Positions 17,244 to 22,452 of a stretch of DNA of 64,000 nt are shown piece by piece (positions within the stretch are counted from its first letter, which is position 1; each line of letters opens with the position of its first letter). The notes beneath the pieces are model-generated. The model had not been told where the DNA came from. It was given only the letters and a program-made list of their open reading frames with translations, and did no database searches. The position numbers and the translations under genes are program-made. Origin of the DNA: Tenacibaculum discolor (GTDB taxonomy: Bacteria; Bacteroidota; Bacteroidia; Flavobacteriales; Flavobacteriaceae); assembly GCF_003664185.1 (NCBI RefSeq), contig NZ_RCCS01000010.1, forward strand, positions 124,001 through 188,000, given 5' to 3'.

Positions 17244-17954
17244 TTAGAAGTTTGGCTTTAGCTGATATTTAGCATAGAATTTATTAAAGTGTTCAACAGC
17301 TTCATCAGCAGTATCAACAACTCTAAATAAGTTTAAATCTTTTTCACTAATGTTACCTTCTTCAATTAAGGTATTCTTAATCCAGTCTAATAAACCAGCC
17401 CAAAACTTTCTACCAATTAGGACAATAGGAAAGCGACCAATTTTGTTAGTTTGAATTAAGGTAATTGCTTCAAAAAGCTCATCCATTGTGCCAAAACCAC
17501 CAGGCATTACAACAAACCCTTGAGAGTATTTTACAAACATTACTTTACGAACAAAGAAATAATCAAAGTTCAAGTTTTTATCTCTATCAATCCATGGATT
17601 GTCGTGTTGTTCAAAAGGGAGGTCTATATTTAAACCTACTGAGGTACCTTTTCCTCTGTGAGCTCCTTTATTACCAGCTTCCATAATACCAGGACCACCG
17701 CCAGTAATTACTCCAAAACCACTTTGTGTTAATTTAAAAGCTACTTCTTCTGCTAATTTATAGTGAGGATCATCGGTTTTTGTACGTGCTGATCCAAAAA
17801 TTGATACACAAGGACCAATCTTGCTTAGCTTTTCATAACCCTCAACAAATTCAGACATAATTTTAAATATTGCCCAAGAGTCATTTGTTTTTATCTCGTT
17901 CCAAGTTTTTTGTTGTAGTTTTTCTCTAATTTTTCTGTCATCATTCGGACTCAT
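17244..17954 (-). CDS. LOG/TIGR00730 family nucleotide 5'-monophosphate phosphoribohydrolase
   Basis: The 236-residue Rossmann-type protein shows the LOG signatures: SIFGSARTKTDDP near residue 50, GVITGGGPGIMEAGNKGAHRG near 80, and the catalytic PGGFGTMDE near 150. Family members hydrolyse AMP or cytokinin riboside 5'-monophosphates to free the base. In most bacteria this is a housekeeping enzyme of purine salvage; there is no cytokinin pathway context here. It is a single-gene unit with its own promoter and terminator. Confidence 0.92.
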   Translation of the reverse strand: MSPNDDRKIREKLQQKTWNEIKTNDSWAIFKIMSEFVEGYEKLSKIGPCVSIFGSARTKTDDPHYKLAEEVAFKLTQSGFGVITGGGPGIMEAGNKGAHRGKGTSVGLNIDLPFEQHDNPWIDRDKNLNFDYFFVRKVMFVKYSQGFVVMPGGFGTMDELFEAITLIQTNKIGRFPIVLIGRKFWAGLLDWIKNTLIEEGNISEKDLNLFRVVDTADEAVEHFNKFYAKYQLKPNF

Positions 17955-17993
17955 AATTCTTCTACTTTTATATTAAATAACAAATTAAACTGC

Positions 17994-18001
17994 CAAAATT
18001 A
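17994..18001 (-). promoter_or_regulatory. Promoter -7 element for the LOG-family gene
   Basis: Minus-strand TAATTTTG matches TAnnTTTG exactly, 40 bp upstream of the ATG. Confidence 0.6.
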
Positions 18002-18060
18002 CATTTTTAGCAAGCTCGCTAATTTAGTGGTTTTTAATATTAGAAAAAAGATAAAAGAAA

Positions 18061-18088
18061 AAAACTACCTTAATGTTAAGGTAGTTTT
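18061..18088. terminator. Terminator at the end of the precursor cluster
   Basis: Thirteen-bp stem (18061-18073 with 18076-18088, two-base loop) with A- and T-rich flanks closes the peptide gene cluster just after its last member. Confidence 0.9.
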
Positions 18089-18110
18089 AATTTAGTTAAT
18101 TTAATGTATA

Positions 18111-18263
18111 TTACTTTAAGGGGTCACAACAAGTTTGTTGACCAAATATGTTAAAACAAGAATACTTTGGGAACTCGCAATCTTCTTGAGGGTATCCTCC
18201 TGTAATTTTTGTTTGCTTTTTTTTATCCAAAGCTTTTCCTAGGTTTAAGATTGATTTTTTCAT
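18111..18263 (-). CDS. Cys-rich leader-type precursor peptide, block 1 member 4
   Basis: This 50-residue precursor has the leader MKKSILNLGKALDKKKQTKI-TGG and a 27-residue core starting YPQEDCEFPKYSC and ending TCCDPLK (four Cys: C-x6-C-x8-CC). The start is the ATG at 18263; an upstream in-frame start would add a non-conserved prefix. The leader is more lysine-rich and has TGG instead of NGG. A strong hairpin separates it from the frameshifted gene upstream, so its expression may be reduced or separately controlled. Confidence 0.8.
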   Translation of the reverse strand: MKKSILNLGKALDKKKQTKITGGYPQEDCEFPKYSCFNIFGQQTCCDPLK

Positions 18264-18292
18264 TTTCAAATAAGATTTAATTAATTTTTTAG

Positions 18293-18330
18293 AAACAAAC
18301 AACTAGAAGGTTAAGTCTAGTTGTTTGTTT
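18293..18330. terminator. Strong hairpin between precursor genes
   Basis: Fifteen-bp perfect stem (18293-18307 with 18316-18330, eight-base loop). It lies after the frameshifted precursor and before the last precursor on the same strand, so it acts as a terminator or attenuator for the final gene. Confidence 0.7.
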
Positions 18331-18355
18331 TTTGCATTGAGTTTTAGTTAAAAGT

Positions 18356-18500
18356 CTATAAACAGCCACTTTGCCATTTGCAATAAATACGTTTAATTGG
18401 ATCCCAATCTAAACAACATCTTGGTATGCTACCACCGTTTATTTGTTTTTGGTTGGTTTTATTTAAAACTTTTCCCTAAGTTTAAAATTGACTTTTTCAT
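18356..18500 (-). pseudogene. Frameshifted leader-type precursor peptide, block 1 member 3
   Basis: Starting at 18500 the frame reads MKKSILNLGK and then runs into a stop after four codons because of one extra base in a GGGAAAAG run near 18470-18476. Skipping that base restores the family: VLNKTNQKQI-NGG and a core SIPRCCLDWDPIKRIYCKWQ plus SGCL, stop at 18356. Total length 145 bp is not a multiple of three. The restored core has CC-x10-C-x5-C, a pattern not duplicated in the intact members. It is a recent pseudogene or a sequencing slip; frameshifting in vivo cannot be excluded. Confidence 0.75.
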
Positions 18501-18505
18501 AACAA

Positions 18506-18706
18506 TTAAAATTCAACTCCGTTACTACAAATACCTTCAGTACATGTATAATAAGGGTCATTACCTAAAAAAGGATAATTACTTAGCCAAAAACCTTGTG
18601 TTCTAGTACAGCAAAATTGGTATAAAGTAGGGATATAACCTCCATTAATTTGTTTTTGGTTAGTTTTATTTAAAACTTTACCTAAGTTTAAAATTGATTT
18701 TTTCAT
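18506..18706 (-). CDS. Cys-rich leader-type precursor peptide, block 1 member 2
   Basis: A 66-residue precursor with leader MKKSILNLGKVLNKTNQKQI-NGG. The 43-residue core is aromatic-rich (YIPTLYQFCC, then GFWLSNYPFLG, ending YYTCTEGICSNGVEF) with a CC...C-x4-C arrangement. Its ATG follows the stop of member 1 by 55 bp. The leader is almost identical to that of the frameshifted neighbour, pointing to a local duplication whose cores have diverged. Confidence 0.85.
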   Translation of the reverse strand: MKKSILNLGKVLNKTNQKQINGGYIPTLYQFCCTRTQGFWLSNYPFLGNDPYYTCTEGICSNGVEF

Positions 18707-18760
18707 TTTATTGTTTTTTTAGATTAAATATTTATAGAATGGTTCATTGTTTTCTTATTA

Positions 18761-18976
18761 TTAAGAAAAACAGTCATAATTAACGAGCGTCATATTTTGA
18801 CACTCCTGTGTTAAGTTATGGTAATCTTGACAGGTGCCACAAAGGGTAGCAGGTGTGTTGAGTGGTTCGTCAGAGTAATAGCATCCTCTTGGTGGGCATG
18901 ATTGATTACCTCCGTTAATAATTTTCTGTTGACGCTTATTAAGAGGTTTTCCTAGATTTAAAATTGATTTTTTCAT
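18761..18976 (-). CDS. Cys-rich leader-type precursor peptide, block 1 member 1
   Basis: Using the conserved MKK start at 18976 gives 71 residues. The leader is MKKSILNLGKPLNKRQQKII-NGG; the core (48 residues) starts NQSCPPRGCYYSDE and has six Cys spaced C-x4-C-x13-C-x2-C-x9-C-x9-C. A clear paralogue with the same framework is at 21512-21739 in another block. It is the first gene after regulatory repeat R1, which starts 14 bp upstream. Confidence 0.87.
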   Translation of the reverse strand: MKKSILNLGKPLNKRQQKIINGGNQSCPPRGCYYSDEPLNTPATLCGTCQDYHNLTQECQNMTLVNYDCFS

Positions 18977-18990
18977 TTTAAAAAGTTTAA

Positions 18991-19053
18991 AATTTGATAA
19001 AATCCTTGAACCGTTTAAAGACACTCAAGGTTTGTGTCTATTCTTCGCGAAAG
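18991..19053 (-). promoter_or_regulatory. Shared precursor-block element R1
   Basis: First of four related elements placed before each precursor block. On the minus strand it contains ctcgcgaagaatagacac, then the dyad AGACAC-N9-GTGTCT (19019-19039), then a second CCTTGA...TCAAGG repeat. The dyad starts 43 bp before the first leader ATG (18976). It follows a terminator, so it probably carries a promoter. No exact TAnnTTTG is present in it. Confidence 0.7.
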
Positions 19054-19075
19054 GTTTTTTTATTTAAAAACTAAA

Positions 19076-19100
19076 GATAGAGGGATTTGTTCCCTCTATC
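19076..19100 (-). terminator. Terminator between precursor blocks 2 and 1
   Basis: Ten-bp stem gatagaggga/tccctctatc around a five-base loop, followed on the minus strand by a T-rich stretch. The same stem sequence recurs before the HlyD gene. It lies between the block 2 stop (19142) and element R1, in an otherwise gene-free gap. Confidence 0.75.
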
Positions 19101-19141
19101 AGTTGTAATGTAGAGAGTACTATAAAATATTAGTTTAATTT

Positions 19142-19303
19142 TTATGTAGGGCAACAGTCTAAATAAAAGACACTATCAAAACGTTGAAAAAAACAGTAGT
19201 CTTTACATTTCTCTTCATCAGGTATTTGGGGGTACCCACCTGATATTTGTTTTTGATCAGTTTTATTTAAAACTTTACCTAAGTTTAAGATTGATTTTTT
19301 CAT
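19142..19303 (-). CDS. Cys-rich leader-type precursor peptide, block 2 member 3
   Basis: Fifty-three residues from the conserved start at 19303. Leader MKKSILNLGKVLNKTDQKQI-SGG; core of 30 residues, YPQIPDEEKCKDYCFFQRFD through YLDCCPT, four Cys (C-x3-C-x12-CC). The YPQ opening and CC-x-end resemble block 1 member 4. A longer in-frame start exists upstream but has no leader homology. Confidence 0.83.
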   Translation of the reverse strand: MKKSILNLGKVLNKTDQKQISGGYPQIPDEEKCKDYCFFQRFDSVFYLDCCPT

Positions 19304-19319
19304 GATTAAAACTTTAATG

Positions 19320-19496
19320 TTAATACCAAATACAACCAAATCTATCACATCTACCAGGAGCACATAAATTACCCCATGAAGTAGATTCACAACACATTAC
19401 GCCGTCTTGAGTACAGCCACGAGCGATACCTCCATTAATTTGTTTTTGGTCAGTTTTATTTAAAGATTTACCAAGGCTCAAAATTGATTTTTTCAT
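19320..19496 (-). CDS. Cys-rich leader-type precursor peptide, block 2 member 2 (58 aa)
   Basis: Translated by hand from 19496: leader MKKSILSLGKSLNKTDQKQI-NGG, core IARGCTQDGVMCCESTSWGN then LCAPGRCDRFGCIWY, stop TAA at 19320. Six Cys in the order C-x6-CC-x8-C-x4-C-x4-C, identical to its neighbour at 19513-19692, with shared WG, GRC and terminal GCIWY. The pair is clearly a tandem duplication under purifying selection on the cysteine frame. Confidence 0.86.
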   Translation of the reverse strand: MKKSILSLGKSLNKTDQKQINGGIARGCTQDGVMCCESTSWGNLCAPGRCDRFGCIWY

Positions 19497-19512
19497 AATT
19501 TATTTTTAGATA

Positions 19513-19692
19513 TTAATACCAAATGCAACCATATTGTGTACATCTTCCTGCATCACAGAATTGTCCCCATTGAGTTTGTACACAGCATCTACTTCCACTT
19601 CCAGTACAAGAACCAGATCCGATTCCACCATTAACTTGTTTTTGATCAGCTTTATTTAAAGCTTTACCTAAGTCTAAAATTGATTTTTTCAT
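19513..19692 (-). CDS. Cys-rich leader-type precursor peptide, block 2 member 1 (59 aa)
   Basis: Translated by hand from 19692: leader MKKSILDLGKALNKADQKQV-NGG, core IGSGSCTGSGSRCCVQTQWG then QFCDAGRCTQYGCIWY, stop TAA at 19513. The cysteine frame is C-x6-CC-x8-C-x4-C-x4-C, as in the next gene. It is the first gene after element R2 and lies downstream of the HlyD gene. Confidence 0.86.
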   Translation of the reverse strand: MKKSILDLGKALNKADQKQVNGGIGSGSCTGSGSRCCVQTQWGQFCDAGRCTQYGCIWY

Positions 19693-19706
19693 TTTAAAAT
19701 AATTTA

Positions 19707-19772
19707 AATTTGATAAAAACCCTTGAACTATTTAAAGACACTCAAGGTTTGTGTCTATTCTTCGCGAGAGAA
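19707..19772 (-). promoter_or_regulatory. Shared precursor-block element R2
   Basis: Closely matches R3 over its full length. The AGACAC-N9-GTGTCT dyad is at 19736-19756 and begins 44 bp before the first block 2 ATG. It starts almost directly after the HlyD stop (19776) with no terminator between, so either read-through from hlyD or initiation inside the element is possible. Confidence 0.7.
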
Positions 19773-19775
19773 TTT

Positions 19776-21065
19776 TTATTTAATAATATTTTTAAGTTGA
19801 TAGAAAAAACGTTCTATCAAGCGTAAATCTTCAGTTACTATATCTGCAGCACCTTTCATTTCTTGCCTAAAGGGGATTTTTTTATTGTATGTGGTTTCTA
19901 AATTTTGGGGCAACTCTACATCTACGAGGTAGTTGCCTTTTTCATTAGGTATAAGAGATATAGATTTTACTTTTCCGTTTAATTCACCAAATTCATCAGA
20001 AGGGTAGTTTAATAGTTTAATCTGAACTTTCTGACCTTTTTTTATCTTTCCAGAGTTGGCTGCAGGAGCTTCTATTTTTCCGATAAATGAATTTCCTTTG
20101 TTAGGAATAATGGTGAATATTAGATCCCCCGTATTAACAGTTTGGTTTTTATTCCAAAAGGAAAGAAAAGATACTTTTCCGTTTATAGAAGAAGTAAGCG
20201 CATACTGTTTTTCCCAATCTTTAATAGCTTTTTTTAAGTATAAAAAAGATTGAATAGCTTTCTTTTTTAATCGGGTATCTTGTTGTGTTTTTTTAATAGA
20301 AGTTCCTTCTAAGTTTTTTGCAGAATTATTGATTAACTCTCTTATTTGTGAGATAGATGATTCTAGAGTTTTATATGATCGTTTAGCTTGTAAATATTCT
20401 ATTTCTTTTTGGTCTTTTTCTTTAGCAGAAATAACCCCTTGACCAAACATTTTTCTACTGCGTTCTAAGTCCTTTTCTTTAAACTCTAATTCTTTTAAGT
20501 TTAGCTCTTTTTGTGATAGTAAAATCTGTAGTCTACCTCTTGCTTCTATAACAGACATTTGATTTGCAAAGTTCTCAGATTTAAACGGAGTTAATTTTTC
20601 GTTTAAAACATATTCAGAATAGTCGTTTTCAAATTGAGAGTAGCTAGAAGTTATGTCGCCTAAAATTAAAGGTGGAACTTTATCAACAGGGAAAAAGAAC
20701 TTTTGTTGATTTACTTCGATAGTATCAACAATACTCTTTAGTAGTAAGACATCTTTGTAAGAAGCGCTGTTTTCAATTACAGCTAAAACATCACCTTCAG
20801 AAACATCTTTACCTTCACTAGTTAAAAAAGTTTCAAATTGACCTGTTGATTTTGCATAAATTTTTTCAGGTGGAGTAGAGGTAGTAACCATTACCTCTGT
20901 AGATATGACATCAGGGTATTTTACAAACCATGAAATGAATAATAACATTATAATTAGTCCAAGAAGCAAGGTGTTGCCCCAACGAATCATCCAATTAGGA
21001 ACATGGGTTAAAATTTCTTGAACTTCTTCACTACGAATTTCTATGTCTTGGGTATTGTTTGGCAT
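19776..21065 (-). CDS. HlyD-family periplasmic adaptor of the peptide exporter
   Basis: The 429-residue protein has a short cytosolic N-terminus, one membrane helix at about 29-50 (NTLLLGLIIMLLFISWFV) and the biotinyl-lipoyl-like half motifs AKSTGQFETFLTSEGKDVSEGDVLAVIE and, near residue 320, TGDLIFTIIP. Between them a long coiled coil (about 150-270) rich in Glu, Lys and Leu forms the hairpin that reaches the outer membrane channel. It pairs with the C39 ABC exporter in the same cluster. No TolC-type gene is present in the window, so a shared outer membrane channel must be used. Confidence 0.9.
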   Translation of the reverse strand: MPNNTQDIEIRSEEVQEILTHVPNWMIRWGNTLLLGLIIMLLFISWFVKYPDVISTEVMVTTSTPPEKIYAKSTGQFETFLTSEGKDVSEGDVLAVIENSASYKDVLLLKSIVDTIEVNQQKFFFPVDKVPPLILGDITSSYSQFENDYSEYVLNEKLTPFKSENFANQMSVIEARGRLQILLSQKELNLKELEFKEKDLERSRKMFGQGVISAKEKDQKEIEYLQAKRSYKTLESSISQIRELINNSAKNLEGTSIKKTQQDTRLKKKAIQSFLYLKKAIKDWEKQYALTSSINGKVSFLSFWNKNQTVNTGDLIFTIIPNKGNSFIGKIEAPAANSGKIKKGQKVQIKLLNYPSDEFGELNGKVKSISLIPNEKGNYLVDVELPQNLETTYNKKIPFRQEMKGAADIVTEDLRLIERFFYQLKNIIK

Positions 21066-21078
21066 ATTTAGGGATTAA

Positions 21079-21106
21079 AATAGAGGGAAAAAACTTTCCC
21101 TCTATT
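21079..21106 (-). terminator. Hairpin between block 3 precursors and hlyD
   Basis: Twelve-bp stem (21079-21090 with 21095-21106), core tagaggga/tccctcta as in the hairpin at 19076. On the minus strand it is followed by CTCTATTTTAA and then the hlyD ATG 14 bp on. It probably attenuates read-through so that precursors are made in excess of the adaptor. Confidence 0.65.
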
Positions 21107-21117
21107 GCTTTTTGTTT

Positions 21118-21300
21118 TTAGGAATTACAGGCGGCATGAGTTGGAAGTACACACATATAATTGCAGCAGACGTGATTTTCTACTCCACAAAAGAAACTGT
21201 ATTTCTCTTTACATTCTCCATACTCGTTAATACTTCCATTAATACTCTGTTGTTCTGTTTTGCTTAAGTTTTTACCTAAGTTTAAGATTGATTTTTTCAT
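21118..21300 (-). CDS. Knottin-like leader-type precursor peptide, block 3 member 6 (NGS site)
   Basis: Sixty residues. Leader MKKSILNLGKNLSKTEQQSI-NGS: the second glycine of the cleavage site is serine. The 37-residue core INEYGECKEKYSFFCGVENH-VCCNYMCVLPTHAACNS has six Cys ordered C-x7-C-x6-CC-x3-C-x7-C, the order typical of inhibitor cystine knots. It is the last gene of block 3 and is nearest to hlyD. Confidence 0.85.
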   Translation of the reverse strand: MKKSILNLGKNLSKTEQQSINGSINEYGECKEKYSFFCGVENHVCCNYMCVLPTHAACNS

Positions 21301-21303
21301 TTT

Positions 21304-21495
21304 TTAAAGAAGATTACATGTTTTATCGTATTGAGAGTCAAAGGTTAGGCAAATTCCATAACAACATCTTAGTCTGGCTGTATCACAGTCTAAGTCGGTT
21401 TTACATCCAAATTCACCAAAACCAATACTTCCTTTAATTTGTTTTAGCTCTATGTTACTTAAAGCTTTACCTAAGTTTAAAATTGATTTTTTCAT
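21304..21495 (-). CDS. Knottin-like leader-type precursor peptide, block 3 member 5 (KGS site)
   Basis: From the conserved start at 21495 it encodes 63 residues; the longer frame upstream overlaps the previous precursor and has no leader homology. Leader MKKSILNLGKALSNIELKQI-KGS. The 40-residue core runs IGFGEFGCKTDLDCDTARLR-CCYGICLTFDSQYDKTCNLL: C-x5-C-x6-CC-x3-C-x10-C. It shares both the Gly-Ser end of the leader and the cystine frame with the next gene, so the pair forms a distinct subgroup. Confidence 0.85.
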   Translation of the reverse strand: MKKSILNLGKALSNIELKQIKGSIGFGEFGCKTDLDCDTARLRCCYGICLTFDSQYDKTCNLL

Positions 21496-21511
21496 TTTTA
21501 TTTTTTTAAAA

Positions 21512-21739
21512 TTATACACCAAAACAATAATACCCAACTCTAACTCTGTTTTGACAGCTAGAAGGAAGGTTGTTATAGTCACTACAACTCCCACAATAAA
21601 CAGCACCACCAAATAACTCTGTGTCACTATTACCATAGTAGCAGTTAATTGGAGGACATGATTCATTTCCTCCACCGTTAATTGTTTTCTGATCTATTTT
21701 ACTTAGACCTTTACCAAGGTTTAAAATTGATTTTTTCAT
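21512..21739 (-). CDS. Cys-rich leader-type precursor peptide, block 3 member 4
   Basis: Seventy-five residues with leader MKKSILNLGKGLSKIDQKTI-NGG and core GNESCPPINCYYGNSD...CFGV. Six Cys, C-x4-C-x15-C-x2-C-x9-C-x9-C, matching block 1 member 1 (18761-18976) including CPP, CYY, CG-x-C and the CQN segment. The two paralogues lie in different blocks about 2.7 kb apart, which implies movement or duplication between blocks. Confidence 0.87.
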   Translation of the reverse strand: MKKSILNLGKGLSKIDQKTINGGGNESCPPINCYYGNSDTELFGGAVYCGSCSDYNNLPSSCQNRVRVGYYCFGV

Positions 21740-21757
21740 AATTATTTATTTAAAGGG

Positions 21758-21964
21758 TTAAGCGGGGCAACATTGTCCGTTTTTTATAATACCTCTATTG
21801 GCACCTCCCATACCATTTGGTACAGCACAAGCATCTCCTTCTTCACAATCTAAAGCGCAAAAAAAGTAGCTTGAGCAAGGAAAGCCAATTACCTTTCCTC
21901 CACTAATTTGTTGTTGCTCAGTTTTATTAAGAGCTTTTCCTAAATTTAATATTGATTTTTTCAT
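21758..21964 (-). CDS. Cys-rich leader-type precursor peptide, block 3 member 3
   Basis: Sixty-eight residues; leader MKKSILNLGKALNKTEQQQI-SGG. The 45-residue core begins KVIGFPCSSYFFCALDCEEG and ends with NGQCCPA. Cysteines: C-x5-C-x3-C-x5-C-x18-CC, with a flexible Gly/Asn-rich middle (PNGMGGANRG). No close paralogue in the window. Confidence 0.84.
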   Translation of the reverse strand: MKKSILNLGKALNKTEQQQISGGKVIGFPCSSYFFCALDCEEGDACAVPNGMGGANRGIIKNGQCCPA

Positions 21965-21976
21965 ATTATTTTGTTT

Positions 21977-22180
21977 TTAGATGGCACATTCGCAGTAACC
22001 TTGGTTATTACATATAGCATCCATATCGCAATTACTATTATTATAACACCTAATTCTAGATTGTGATTCTTGATCGCACTCACCATCTGAATCGCCTACG
22101 GGAATACCATACCCTCCATTAATTTTTTGTTGTTCAGCTTTGTTTAAAGTTTTACCTAAATTTAAGATTAATTTTTTCAT
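21977..22180 (-). CDS. Cys-rich leader-type precursor peptide, block 3 member 2
   Basis: Sixty-seven residues; leader MKKLILNLGKTLNKAEQQKI-NGG (Leu instead of Ser/Gln at position 4). The core is acidic and ends CDMDAICNNQGYCECAI. Six Cys, C-x9-C-x5-C-x5-C-x5-C-x-C. The last four cysteines mimic the C-x5-C-x5-C-x-C half of an EGF-like domain, probably by convergence. Confidence 0.84.
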   Translation of the reverse strand: MKKLILNLGKTLNKAEQQKINGGYGIPVGDSDGECDQESQSRIRCYNNSNCDMDAICNNQGYCECAI

Positions 22181-22198
22181 AGTTAAAAATGTTTGATA

Positions 22199-22369
22199 TT
22201 AACAAGGGCACATTTGAAAAGCATCATAACCATAGAGGTCAATTTGAAGTTGTTGTGCTTGTGGCGAAGCACTACAGAATTCATCACAGGTAAACATACG
22301 ACCTCCATTAATTTGTTTTTGATCAGCTTTATTTAAAGCTTTACCTAAGTTTAAAATTGATTTTTTCAT
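22199..22369 (-). CDS. Cys-rich leader-type precursor peptide, block 3 member 1
   Basis: From the ATG at 22369: 56 residues, leader MKKSILNLGKALNKADQKQI-NGG, core RMFTCDEFCSASPQAQQLQI then DLYGYDAFQMCPC, four Cys (C-x3-C-x21-C-x-C). It is the first gene after element R3, immediately downstream of the exporter gene. The in-frame extension upstream runs into the R3 sequence and is rejected. Confidence 0.84.
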   Translation of the reverse strand: MKKSILNLGKALNKADQKQINGGRMFTCDEFCSASPQAQQLQIDLYGYDAFQMCPC

Positions 22370-22382
22370 TTTAAGTAATTTA

Positions 22383-22448
22383 AATTTGATAAAACCCTTG
22401 AACAATTTAAAGACACTCAAGGTTTGTGTCTATTCTTCGCGAGAGAAT
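22383..22448 (-). promoter_or_regulatory. Shared precursor-block element R3
   Basis: Dyad AGACAC-N9-GTGTCT at 22411-22431, 42 bp before the first block 3 ATG, plus the CCTTGA...TCAAGG repeat that overlaps one dyad arm's spacer. The two stem-loops share bases and could not form together in RNA. It starts 5 bp after the exporter stop codon. Confidence 0.7.
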
Positions 22449-22452
22449 ATTT

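Noticed and set aside
18466..18480. Programmed frameshift in the broken precursor
   Set aside because: The required shift is +1 at a site without a strong slippery heptamer or downstream structure; mutation is simpler.
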